Shown one piece after another: positions 1 through 6,471 of a stretch of DNA of 14,730 bases (position 1 is its first letter; each line of letters starts with the position of its first letter). Location of the stretch: NCBI GenBank assembly GCA_052387335.1, contig JBQTJH010000052.1, positions 1-14,730 on the forward strand, in the 5' to 3' direction. The notes beneath the pieces are model-generated. The model ran no database searches. It was not told the origin of the DNA and saw nothing but the letters and a program-made list of their open reading frames with translations. The position numbers and the translations under genes are program-made. The stretch comes from Panacagrimonas sp052387335. Its GTDB lineage: Bacteria > Pseudomonadota > Gammaproteobacteria > Nevskiales > Nevskiaceae.

Positions 1-461
1 TCATTGGCGCGGATTCCGAACAGTTGGGCATCCTGAGCCGCGACGAAGCGTTGGCATTGGCACAGGAAGCCGGCATGGATCTGGTCGAGATCCAGCCCAA
101 CGGCGACCCGCCCGTCTGCCGCATCATGGATTACGGCAAGTACCTGTACCAGAAGGACAAGGCACAGCACGCCGCCAAGCGCAAGCAGAAGCAGATCGAG
201 GTCAAGGAAGTAAAGTTCCGGCCTACGACTGAAGAAGCGGACTACCAGACCAAGCTGCGCAACATGACGCGCTTTCTGGAAGAGGGCGACAAGGTCAAGG
301 TCACCATTCGCTACCGCGGTCGCGAAATGGCGCATCAGGAACTGGGCATGCGCGTGATGGATCGCGTGAAGGCCGACCTCGTCGAACTGGCGGTGGTCGA
401 GCAGCATCCCAAGATGGAAGGGCGCCAGGCGGTGATGGTGCTCGGTGCCAAGAAGCACTGA
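1..461 (+). CDS. infC: Translation initiation factor IF-3 (3' part of gene)
   Basis: IF-3 binds the 30S subunit, keeps it apart from 50S and checks start-codon/initiator-tRNA pairing. The reading frame is open from the window edge (first full codon at 3), so the N-terminus is missing; about 152 residues are visible, against about 180 for a typical full-length protein. Seen directly: the end of the N-domain with the motif PPVCRIMDYGKYLYQK, the Lys/Arg-rich linker helix (AAKRKQKQ), the junction KEVKFRP, and the C-domain with FLEEGDKVKVTIRYRGREMA and the closing EGRQAVMVLG. A TTG at 24 is an internal Leu codon, not the start, because IF-3-like residues (IGADSEQ) precede it in frame. It heads the cluster with rpmI and rplT; in E. 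coli this gene uses an AUU start and is autoregulated, which cannot be checked here. Confidence 0.97.
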   Translation, partial: IGADSEQLGILSRDEALALAQEAGMDLVEIQPNGDPPVCRIMDYGKYLYQKDKAQHAAKRKQKQIEVKEVKFRPTTEEADYQTKLRNMTRFLEEGDKVKVTIRYRGREMAHQELGMRVMDRVKADLVELAVVEQHPKMEGRQAVMVLGAKKH

Positions 462-467
462 ATTTTT

Positions 468-547
468 GCCACGGAGGACACGGAGCTACACGGATAAAGC
501 GTTAAACGATGTTGCGGTTCTCCGTGTGACTCCGTGTCCTCCGTGGC
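468..547. repeat. 80-base inverted repeat with perfect 18-base arms
   Basis: The left arm at 468-485 (GCCACGGAGGACACGGAG) is the exact reverse complement of 530-547. Inside, 488-494 pairs perfectly with 521-527, so most of the element can fold into one long hairpin with a loop around 497-517. Each arm repeats the hexamer CACGGA (starts 470, 479, 489; mirrored as TCCGTG at 521, 531, 540) at 9-10 base spacing. It lies in the infC-rpmI spacer, starting seven bases after the infC stop. No run of T follows the right arm, so it is not a standard terminator. It looks like a dispersed palindromic repeat that landed in the spacer; that identity is inference. Confidence 0.85.
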
Positions 548-571
548 GAATGGTTTTCGCGGTACCCAAGT

Positions 572-591
572 CTTGCGGCTTCAGCCGCAAG
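572..591. repeat. REP-like hairpin, 8-bp stem
   Basis: Perfect 8-bp stem (572-579 with 584-591) closed by the loop TTCA. The core GCGGCTTCAGCCGC matches the general form of REP palindromes I know from pseudomonads and xanthomonads. It lies 24 bases after the long inverted repeat in the infC-rpmI spacer. Only one copy is visible in the window, so its repeat status is inferred from resemblance. Confidence 0.6.
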
Positions 592-638
592 CCCGATCAG
601 CGCCCCGGGCAGGGGTTGTGAAGTCGGCCCTATGCAGA

Positions 639-659
639 CCCGGAACAACCGGGAAGGAG
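639..659 (+). promoter_or_regulatory. Hairpin abutting the rpmI ribosome binding site
   Basis: CCCGG (639-643) pairs with CCGGG (649-653) around the loop AACAA, and the Shine-Dalgarno AAGGAG (654-659) begins on the very next base, five bases before the rpmI ATG. In E. coli, ribosomal protein L20 represses rpmI-rplT translation by binding structured RNA just ahead of rpmI. A hairpin stacked directly on the ribosome binding site would suit such control, but I cannot show that this is an L20 site. Confidence 0.4.
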
Positions 660-664
660 TTGTC

Positions 665-862
665 ATGCCCAAGTTGAAAACCATCAAGAGCGCTGCCAAG
701 CGCTTCAAGAAGACCGCGAAAGGCGGTTACAAGCGTGGTCACGCCTTCAAGCGCCACATCCTGACCAAGATGGGTGGCAAGACCATCCGCCAGTTGCGCG
801 GGGTGACGCAGGTCAACGACTCCGACGTGAAGGAAGTCAACAAAATGTTGCCCTACGCCTAA
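665..862 (+). CDS. rpmI: 50S ribosomal protein L35
   Basis: Small basic protein of the large ribosomal subunit, 65 residues, the usual L35 length. Seen directly: the conserved start MPKLKT, the segment AAKRFKKTAKGGYKRGHAF, HILTK in the middle and the closing MLPYA. The ATG at 665 follows AAGGAG at 654-659. An upstream in-frame ATG at 632 would add eleven residues foreign to the family and has no good ribosome binding site. The stretch after HILTK reads MGGKTIRQLRG rather than the more usual Lys/Arg-rich KSTKRKRQLR type, so this copy is somewhat divergent. rplT follows after 12 bases, and its Shine-Dalgarno sequence overlaps the rpmI stop codon, which fits coupled translation. Confidence 0.97.
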   Translation: MPKLKTIKSAAKRFKKTAKGGYKRGHAFKRHILTKMGGKTIRQLRGVTQVNDSDVKEVNKMLPYA

Positions 863-874
863 GGAGAATCTGAC

Positions 875-1231
875 ATGGCACGAGTCAAGAGAGGCGTTAC
901 CGCCCGCGCACGTCACAAGAAGCTGCTGGCCAAGGCCAAGGGCTACCAGGGCGCAAAATCGCGCGTATACCGCGCCGCCAAGCAGCAGGTCATCAAGTCC
1001 GGTCAGTACGCCTACCGTGACCGCCGGGTGAAGAAGCGCGAGTTCCGTGCGCTGTGGATCCAGCGCATCAACGCGGCGACCAACGAGCTGGGCCTGTCGT
1101 ACAGCCGCTTCATCGACGGCATGAACAAGGCCGGCGTGGTGCTCGACCGCAAGGTGCTGTCCGACATCGCCATCCACGACAAGCCGGCGTTTGCCGCGCT
1201 CGTGGCGCAGGCCAAAGCAGCCCTGGGTTAA
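875..1231 (+). CDS. rplT: 50S ribosomal protein L20
   Basis: L20 is an early-assembly protein of the large subunit that binds 23S rRNA; in E. coli it also represses its own operon. The product is 118 residues, the standard length. Seen directly: MARVKRGVTARARHKK at the start, a long basic N-terminal extension (KAKGYQGAKSRVYRAAKQ), YAYRDRRVKKREFRALWI in the middle, and the globular C-terminal part with SYSRFIDGMNKAGVVLDRKV and LSDIAIHDKPAF. The start at 875 is set by AAGGAG at 861-866, which overlaps the TAA of rpmI. A terminator-like structure follows, separating it from pheS. Confidence 0.98.
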   Translation: MARVKRGVTARARHKKLLAKAKGYQGAKSRVYRAAKQQVIKSGQYAYRDRRVKKREFRALWIQRINAATNELGLSYSRFIDGMNKAGVVLDRKVLSDIAIHDKPAFAALVAQAKAALG

Positions 1232-1241
1232 GTCCTCGCAT

Positions 1242-1261
1242 TCCGTCGCGATCGCGACGGA
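1242..1261. repeat. Perfect 20-base palindrome in the rplT-pheS spacer
   Basis: 1242-1251 is followed with no spacer by its exact reverse complement at 1252-1261, ten base pairs. It lies ten bases after the rplT stop and just before the terminator hairpin. It could be an upstream part of an attenuator, an operator for a dimeric protein, or an RNA 3'-end structure; the sequence does not decide among these. Confidence 0.7.
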
Positions 1262-1273
1262 TGTAGCGTCACG

Positions 1274-1313
1274 AAGGGAAGCTGCGCCCTGCGCCGCTTC
1301 CCTTTTTGTTTTT
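1274..1313 (+). terminator. Intrinsic terminator or attenuator ahead of pheS
   Basis: The stem AAGGGAAGC (1274-1282) pairs with GCTTCCCTT (1296-1304). An inner GCGC/GCGC stem (1284-1287 with 1291-1294) extends it around a CCT loop. A T-rich tail follows (T5, G, T5 at 1303-1313). It ends 16 bases before the pheS ATG, leaving no room for a promoter after it, so pheST must be reached by read-through or antitermination. E. coli controls pheST by attenuation with a Phe-rich leader peptide (pheM) in this spacer; no such peptide is visible here. Confidence 0.85.
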
Positions 1314-1329
1314 GGGGTGAGAACAACCG

Positions 1330-2358
1330 ATGAGTGAATCACTCGAAGCGATCCAGCTCGCCGCGCTTGGCGAGATCGCGTCCGTTGCGGACAGTCGCGA
1401 GCTGGAACAGATCCGCGTCAATTATCTCGGCAAAAAAGGCCGCATCACCGAACTGCTCAAGCAGCTCGGCGGCATGGCGCCGGAAGAGCGCAAGGCCTTT
1501 GGTGATCGTGTGAACCGCGCAAAGGATGCGCTGACGCAAGCCATCGCGCGGCGCGGTGAACAGCTGGCGCGGGCCGAGCTTGCGGCCAAGCTGGCCGGTG
1601 AAACGCTGGACGTGACCCTGCCCGGACGTGGTGAAACCGCCGGCGGCCTGCACCCGCTGACACGCACCTTGCAGCGCATCGAGCGGCTGTTCAACGAGCT
1701 GGGCTTCGAGACCATGGACGGTCCGGAGATCGAGGACGACTTCCATAATTTCGGCGCGCTCAATATTCCGGAGCTGCATCCGGCGCGCGCGATGCAGGAC
1801 ACGTTCTATGTCGATAACGGCGCGCGCGTGCTGCGTACCCACACCAGTCCGGTGCAGATCCGCACGATGCAGGCGGTGGTCGCTTCCGGGCGCAAGCCGC
1901 CGATCCGCATCATCTGCCCGGGGCGGGTGTATCGCGTGGACTCGGATCGCACGCACAGCCCGATGTTCCACCAGGTCGAAGGCCTGTACGTGGCCGAGGA
2001 CGTGCACTTCTCCGATCTGAAGTACGACCTGCAGACTTTTCTCTCACGCTTCTTCGAGCAGGATGTCGAAGCGCTGTTCCGGCCCTCGTATTTCCCCTTC
2101 GTCGAGCCGGGCGCAGACGTCCACATGAAGTGGCGCGATCCGGCCAAGGGGCCAGACGCGCCGAGTCGCTGGCTCGAACTGCTCGGCTGCGGGATGGTGC
2201 ACCCCAAGGTGTTCGAGGCTGTCGGCCTAGATCCTGAGCGCTACACCGGCTACGCCTTCGGCATGGGTGTGGAGCGTCTGACCATGCTGCGTTACGGCGT
2301 GGATGATCTGCGTCTGTTCTTCAACAACGATCTGCGCTTCCTGCGCCAGTTCGCCTGA
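1330..2358 (+). CDS. pheS: Phenylalanine-tRNA ligase alpha subunit
   Basis: Catalytic subunit of the alpha2-beta2 enzyme that charges tRNA-Phe with phenylalanine in the cytoplasm. The product has 342 residues, slightly longer than the 327 of E. coli. Residues 1-90 form the N-terminal coiled-coil arm that contacts tRNA. From about 107 the class II synthetase core begins (HPLTRTLQRIERLF). HTSPVQIRTM is at 171-180, motif 2 (GRVYRVDSDRTHSPMFHQVE) at 198-217, the pocket segment FVEPGADVHMKW at 257-268, the GCGMVHP turn at 286-292, and motif 3 (AFGMGVERL) at 309-317. No key residue appears to be missing. The ATG at 1330 has only a weak ribosome binding site. pheT starts 13 bases after the stop, as a two-gene unit. 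Confidence 0.98.
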   Translation: MSESLEAIQLAALGEIASVADSRELEQIRVNYLGKKGRITELLKQLGGMAPEERKAFGDRVNRAKDALTQAIARRGEQLARAELAAKLAGETLDVTLPGRGETAGGLHPLTRTLQRIERLFNELGFETMDGPEIEDDFHNFGALNIPELHPARAMQDTFYVDNGARVLRTHTSPVQIRTMQAVVASGRKPPIRIICPGRVYRVDSDRTHSPMFHQVEGLYVAEDVHFSDLKYDLQTFLSRFFEQDVEALFRPSYFPFVEPGADVHMKWRDPAKGPDAPSRWLELLGCGMVHPKVFEAVGLDPERYTGYAFGMGVERLTMLRYGVDDLRLFFNNDLRFLRQFA

Positions 2359-2371
2359 TCGGATTGCGCAC

Positions 2372-4738
2372 ATGAAACTGAGCGAACAGTGGTTGCGTGA
2401 ATGGGTCAATCCGCCGGCGACGATCGAACAGATTGCTGATCGCCTGGTTATGGGCGGCCTCGAACTGGAGATCGAGCCGGTCGTCACCGAGATGCCGCGC
2501 GGCGTGGTCGTTGGCCGCATCGTTGCCATTGCCCCTCATCCGAATGCCGAGCGTCTGCGCGTGTGTGAGGTGGAGGTGGGCGCACCAAGCCGGTCTACCA
2601 TCGTCTGTGGCGCTGCCAATGCGCGCGAGAACATGGTGGTGCCGGTGGCGCTACCCGGCGCCCGCCTGCCGGGCGGGCTGGAGATCAAAATCTCTGCGCT
2701 GCGCGGCGTGGAATCCGGCGGCATGCTGTGCTCGGCGTCGGAGCTGGGCCTGGCGGAAAAATCCGAGGGCCTGCTGGAACTCGATCCAGACGCGCGCATC
2801 GGCATGCCGATCGAACAGCACCTGCTGCTCGACGACAGGATTCTCAATCTGGAGATCACGCCGAATCGCGGTGATTGCCTGTCGGTGGTCGGTCTTGCGC
2901 GCGAGGTCGCAGCGCTGTTTGGCGTTGCCATGACGCGACCGCGGATCAAGCCGGCGGTGGTGGTCAGCGTGCATCGCCATGCGGTGGAAGTGGAGAGCGC
3001 GCTGGATTGCCCGGTCTACGCCGGGCGCGTGATCTATGGACTCAACGCCCGCGCGCGCACGCCTGACCAGATGCGCGAGCGCCTGCGCCGCAGCGGTATC
3101 CGTAGCATTCAGCCGCTGGTGGATATCACCAACTACGTGATGCTGGAGCTGGGTCAGCCGATGCATGCCTTCGACGGCGCACGTTTGAGCGGCACGGTGC
3201 AGGTGCGTCGCGCACGTGCAGGTGAAAGCCTGACCCTGCTCAACGACCAGACCGTAGAACTCAATAAGAACGAACTGCTGATCTGCGACCAGAGCGGACC
3301 GGTTGCACTGGCGGGTGTCATGGGTGGCGCGTCGACCGCGGTGTCGGCATCGAGCAGCCGCGTGTTCTTCGAAAGCGCGTGCTTTGCGATGAACGCGGTG
3401 GCCGGCACCGGGCGTCGCCACAAGATCGCGTCGGATGCGCTGTATCGCTTCGAGCGCGGCGTCGATCCTGATTTGCAGCGCAACGCGCTGGAGCGTGCCA
3501 CCGAGCTGACCGCGCAGATCTGCGGCGGTGAAGCGGGTCCGATCAGTTACAGCGGTCGTGCGCAGTCCGAGCCGGTACGGATATCGCTGCGTCAGGCGCG
3601 CTTGAACCAGCTGCTTGGACAGGACGTTGCCGCCAAGGACGTCGAGGCGCTCTTGACGCGGCTGGGGATTGCCACGCGCAACGAAGTGGGCGGCGTGTGG
3701 TCGGCCCAGGTGCCGAGCTGGCGCTACGACCTGCGGATCGAGGCTGATCTGATCGAAGAAGTGGCCAGGCTCTACGGCTACGACCGAATTCCCGCCAAGC
3801 CTTATGCCGCGCGCATGGCGCCGGGGCGGCCACGCGAAACCGAGCGCAGTCAGATCGACGTCAAGACCGCTCTGGTCGCGCGCGGCTGGCAGGAAATCAT
3901 TTCGCTAGCCTTCAGCGATCGCGCCTTGCAGGAGCGCCTGGATCCGCACACGCAGGCGATCACACTGGACAATCCCATTGCCGAAAACCTGGCCCTGATG
4001 CGCTCGACCTTGTGGTGTGGCTTGCTCGACGCGTGGCGCTATAACCACGCGCGCCAGGCGGGGCGGGTGCGCCTGTTCGAAGCCGGCGTGTGCTTCAGTC
4101 GGGTTGATGGCGCGATTGTCGAAACCGCGCGCTTTGCGGGCCTGGCTTCCGGGTCTATTCTGGCCGAGCAGTGGGGAGTGGCGGCGCGGCCGGTGGACTT
4201 CTTCGATATCAAGGCCGACCTACAGGCCTTGCTGGGCGCGCCCGATCAGGTCGTGTTCGCGCCTGTGGCGCATCCGGCGCTGCATCCCGGACGCAGCGCG
4301 CAGTTGAGCCGAAACGGGCGGATACTGGGATGGCTGGGCGAGCTGCACCCGGCCCTGGTCGCCGATCTGGGCCTGCCCGGCAGTGCCATCCTGTTTGAGC
4401 TGGATTGGCCGGCGCTGCGCGATGTGCCCATGCCCAAGCCGCAGGCGGTGCCGGAATTCCCGGCCTCGCGTCGCGATATGGCGGTAGTGGTGGCGGAGCG
4501 CGTCAGCGCGCAAATGCTGCGGGAGGTCGTGCGCGCGGTGGCGCCACCCAGCCTGCGCGAGCTGTTCGTGTTCGACGTGTACCGCGGCGAAAACCTAGGG
4601 ACTACCTGCAAAAGCATGGCTTTAGGCTTGATTTTCCAAGACTACTCGCGCACCCTTCACGATGAAGAAATCGACTCGGCAATGACAGTGATCAACGCTG
4701 AAGTCGCAGCAAAATTAGGGGCATCGGCGCGAACCTGA
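2372..4738 (+). CDS. pheT: Phenylalanine-tRNA ligase beta subunit
   Basis: Large subunit of the same enzyme; it holds the editing site and tRNA-binding domains. The product has 788 residues, close to the 795 of E. coli. Seen directly: the N-terminal MKLSEQWLREWV; an OB-fold tRNA-binding domain from about 40-150 with HPNAERLRVCEVEVG and GGMLCSASELGL; the B3/B4 editing module with EITPNRGDCLS at 161-171; FERGVDPDLQ; the B5 domain with LIEEVARLYGYDRIP; the synthetase-like core; and a C-terminal ferredoxin-fold anticodon-binding domain from about 695. The ATG at 2372 is preferred over an in-frame ATG at 2303 inside pheS, because the family begins with MKLSEQW. The last 140 bases use more A/T-ending codons (TTA, CTA, AAA, ACT) than the rest, and the usual GKKS-type motif reads TCKS. 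Confidence 0.98.
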   Translation: MKLSEQWLREWVNPPATIEQIADRLVMGGLELEIEPVVTEMPRGVVVGRIVAIAPHPNAERLRVCEVEVGAPSRSTIVCGAANARENMVVPVALPGARLPGGLEIKISALRGVESGGMLCSASELGLAEKSEGLLELDPDARIGMPIEQHLLLDDRILNLEITPNRGDCLSVVGLAREVAALFGVAMTRPRIKPAVVVSVHRHAVEVESALDCPVYAGRVIYGLNARARTPDQMRERLRRSGIRSIQPLVDITNYVMLELGQPMHAFDGARLSGTVQVRRARAGESLTLLNDQTVELNKNELLICDQSGPVALAGVMGGASTAVSASSSRVFFESACFAMNAVAGTGRRHKIASDALYRFERGVDPDLQRNALERATELTAQICGGEAGPISYSGRAQSEPVRISLRQARLNQLLGQDVAAKDVEALLTRLGIATRNEVGGVWSAQVPSWRYDLRIEADLIEEVARLYGYDRIPAKPYAARMAPGRPRETERSQIDVKTALVARGWQEIISLAFSDRALQERLDPHTQAITLDNPIAENLALMRSTLWCGLLDAWRYNHARQAGRVRLFEAGVCFSRVDGAIVETARFAGLASGSILAEQWGVAARPVDFFDIKADLQALLGAPDQVVFAPVAHPALHPGRSAQLSRNGRILGWLGELHPALVADLGLPGSAILFELDWPALRDVPMPKPQAVPEFPASRRDMAVVVAERVSAQMLREVVRAVAPPSLRELFVFDVYRGENLGTTCKSMALGLIFQDYSRTLHDEEIDSAMTVINAEVAAKLGASART

Positions 4739-4766
4739 ACGGCGCCTTCGGGTGGGGACCTAGAAC

Positions 4767-5060
4767 GTGGCGTTGACCAAGGCTGAATTATCGGAAGCGC
4801 TGTTTGACGAGCTGGGCCTCAACAAGCGTGAGGCCAAGGAGTTCGTCGATCTGTTCTTCGAGGAAATCCGCGGACGGCTGGAAGCCGGCGAAGAGGTCAA
4901 GCTCTCGGGCTTCGGCAACTTCGAATTGCGCAGCAAGAATCAGCGCCCCGGGCGCAATCCCAAGACCGGCGAAGAGATTCCTATCTCCGCACGCCGCGTC
5001 GTCACGTTCCGGCCGGGCCAGAAACTGCGCCTGAGGGTAGAACTCGATGCAAGCCGCTGA
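4767..5060 (+). CDS. ihfA: Integration host factor subunit alpha
   Basis: DNA-bending protein that pairs with the beta subunit and shapes the nucleoid, promoters and phage attachment sites. The product has 97 residues; the family has about 99. Seen directly: MALTKAELSEALFDELGLNKREAKEFV, the strand segment VKLSGFGNFELR, and the DNA-intercalating beta arm NQRPGRNPKTGEE with the tip proline at residue 65, then ARRVVTFRPGQKL. The GTG at 4767 is chosen because family members begin with MALTKAE exactly there; GGTGGGGA upstream can serve as ribosome binding site. It follows pheT by 28 bases, the standard gammaproteobacterial order, and the next gene overlaps its end by 14 bases. Confidence 0.97.
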   Translation: MALTKAELSEALFDELGLNKREAKEFVDLFFEEIRGRLEAGEEVKLSGFGNFELRSKNQRPGRNPKTGEEIPISARRVVTFRPGQKLRLRVELDASR

Positions 5061-5454
5061 AGCCGTCGTCGAGTTGCCGGAAATCCCGCGCAAGCGTTAC
5101 TTCGCCATCGGCGAAGTCTCTGAGTTATGCCAGGTCAAGCCGCACGTCCTGCGCTACTGGGAGCAGGAGTTTCCCCAACTCAAGCCGGTCAAGCGACGTG
5201 GCAACCGCCGCTACTACCAGCACGAGGACGTGATGATGGTGCGGCGCATCCGTAGCCTGCTCTACGACCAGGGCTTCACCATCGGCGGTGCACGTCTGCA
5301 GCTGAAGGATCAGCTGCGTCTGGGCAGCAGCCTGCCGGATACCTTGGCCCAGGTTGCCCCCGCGAACGCCTCGTCGATAGAGCCAGCGCGACGGTCCAGC
5401 GAGATCCGCGAATTGCGCGGAGAACTCGAAGCGCTACTCGGCCTGCTGCGTTAG
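5047..5454 (+). CDS. MerR-family transcriptional regulator linked to ihfA
   Basis: DNA-binding regulator of the MerR type, 135 residues. The N-terminal winged helix-turn-helix is clear: YFAIGEVSELCQVKPHVLRYWEQEFPQLKP at about 18-47, followed by the wing RRGNRRYYQHEDVMMVRRI. A helical dimerization segment follows, containing LLYDQGFTIGGARLQLK, and the C-terminus ends in a leucine-rich helix (LRGELEALLGLLR). There are no C-terminal cysteines of the metal- or redox-sensing kind, so the signal is unknown. The ATG at 5047 lies inside ihfA (14-base overlap) behind GAGG at 5033-5036, so translation is probably coupled to ihfA. A MerR-like gene in this position next to ihfA is common in gammaproteobacteria, and its targets are not apparent here. 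Confidence 0.9.
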   Translation: MQAAEAVVELPEIPRKRYFAIGEVSELCQVKPHVLRYWEQEFPQLKPVKRRGNRRYYQHEDVMMVRRIRSLLYDQGFTIGGARLQLKDQLRLGSSLPDTLAQVAPANASSIEPARRSSEIRELRGELEALLGLLR

Positions 5455-5459
5455 CGCGC

Positions 5460-5488
5460 TTTCCACGCGGAGTGACTGCGGCTATCAT
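5460..5488 (+). promoter_or_regulatory. Probable promoter of the tRNA-Pro gene
   Basis: TATCAT at 5483-5488 resembles a -10 box. TTTCCA at 5460-5465 lies 17 bases upstream as a weak -35 box. The bases after the -10 box are a GC-only discriminator (CCGCGCCCCGC), typical of stable-RNA promoters under stringent control. Transcription would start near 5495, about 30 bases before the mature tRNA. Confidence 0.55.
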
Positions 5489-5497
5489 CCGCGCCCC

Positions 5498-5513
5498 GCA
5501 ATCATGTGATTGC
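5498..5513. repeat. Short palindrome in the pre-tRNA leader
   Basis: GCAATCA (5498-5504) and TGATTGC (5507-5513) are perfect inverted copies separated by two bases. It lies between the predicted start of transcription and the mature tRNA 5' end, so it would form a hairpin in the pre-tRNA leader, or it could bind a protein at the promoter. Confidence 0.5.
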
Positions 5514-5524
5514 CCGTAGTACCG

Positions 5525-5743
<219 letters not shown>

Positions 5744-6088
5744 TTAACCCGCGGATTGGGCGCCGATGCGCTCCTGGCGGCGAGATCGGGTGCTCTGTAG
5801 ATCGCGCCATAGCCGCTTGATCGAGTCGCTCTGAATCTGGTCGGCTTCGGATTCGGTCACCTTCCCCGCGGCTAAGTCAGCGCACACCTGACGGTTGAAA
5901 TCGGCGGCGCGTCGGACCAGGGCTTGCTCCTCGGGCATGCCGATGGCTTCTTCCGCCAGCTCGGCCCAATTGTCCCAACGCTCTTGATCACAGCCCGCCA
6001 CGGGTTCGTCTGCCTGAACGTGAGTGGCGACCAGGGCGGATAGAAAGGCCGCGAACAGGTGCCTATACGGGAGGGTGCGAACCTTCAT
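5744..6088 (-). CDS. Small exported protein of unknown function
   Basis: I do not recognise this 114-residue protein. It starts with a clear Sec-type signal peptide: positively charged MKVRTLPYRH, hydrophobic LFAAFLSALVA, and a likely cleavage site after HVQA, before DEPVAG. The mature part (about 88 residues) is charged and probably helical, with two cysteines (in AGCDQE and RQVCADL) that could form a disulphide in the periplasm. The ATG at 6088 gives a standard signal peptide; an in-frame GTG at 6103 would add five residues. Neither start has a strong ribosome binding site. Codon use looks like a real gene. It is the last - strand gene before the tRNA, so it may be prophage cargo or a host gene next to the insertion. 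Confidence 0.65.
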   Translation of the reverse strand: MKVRTLPYRHLFAAFLSALVATHVQADEPVAGCDQERWDNWAELAEEAIGMPEEQALVRRAADFNRQVCADLAAGKVTESEADQIQSDSIKRLWRDLQSTRSRRQERIGAQSAG

Positions 6089-6159
6089 ATCGCCGAGTAG
6101 CACACTGGATCAGCTCGCTGAGCAGCTCGGCCTCATGGTACCGCTGCGCGGCTATCCGA

Positions 6160-6462
6160 TCAGCGACTGCGGCCCTTTCGCCCCGGGTTTCGGCCACCCT
6201 TGGGTCGCGGGTTCCAGCGCGGGGAAATGGTCTGCCGGAACTCTTCGAGTCGGGCTATAACCGCGGCCATCCTCTCGTCGCTTTGGGAGGCAACCTCCCG
6301 GGGGCTCTCCCAGGTGGGGCCGAATTCATGGCTGGCGCGAAAAACCCATCTGTCGGGGTGCTCATCTCCGAATATCTCGATGTAGAGCGCCTCAACCGTC
6401 GCGACACGAGCGTTGGCCTCCTCCGAACGTGGCGCGAGCGCAGATATTGATGGATAGAGCAC
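6160..6462 (-). CDS. Hypothetical protein, 100 aa
   Basis: I do not recognise the product. It opens with GTG 9 bases after the methylase-remnant stop and in the same frame, with no convincing ribosome binding site. Residues 15-80 look like a folded helical protein (EALYIEIFGDEHPDRWVFRA, ERMAAVIARLEEFRQTI). The last twenty residues are Arg/Gly/Pro-rich (RNPGRKGRSR) and look like reading in a wrong frame. A neighbouring frame over 6063-6197 reads like a protein instead (RVAETRGERAAVADRIAA, AELLSELIQ), so a frameshift near 6195 is possible. The codons AGA, AGG, ATA and CGA are more frequent than in the host genes to the left, which suggests acquired DNA. Confidence 0.4.
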   Translation of the reverse strand: MLYPSISALAPRSEEANARVATVEALYIEIFGDEHPDRWVFRASHEFGPTWESPREVASQSDERMAAVIARLEEFRQTISPRWNPRPKGGRNPGRKGRSR

Positions 6463-6471
6463 GACGGTACG

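Noticed and set aside
468..547. The long inverted repeat as a terminator for infC
   Set aside because: The right arm is not followed by a T run, and rpmI follows in the same orientation, so a standard intrinsic terminator is not supported.
461..664. CRISPR-like repeats formed by the spaced CACGGA units
   Set aside because: The units are six bases at 9-10 base spacing within the two arms of one palindrome; there are no repeat-spacer arrays or cas genes.
1232..1275. pheM-like leader peptide between rplT and pheS
   Set aside because: The only ATG (1261) is followed directly by a TAG stop, and no run of Phe codons occurs before the terminator.
581..1342. 253-codon - strand ORF opposite rpmI and rplT
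   Set aside because: It lies antisense to two certain ribosomal protein genes. Long opposite-strand ORFs are expected in GC-rich DNA, and the translation resembles no family.
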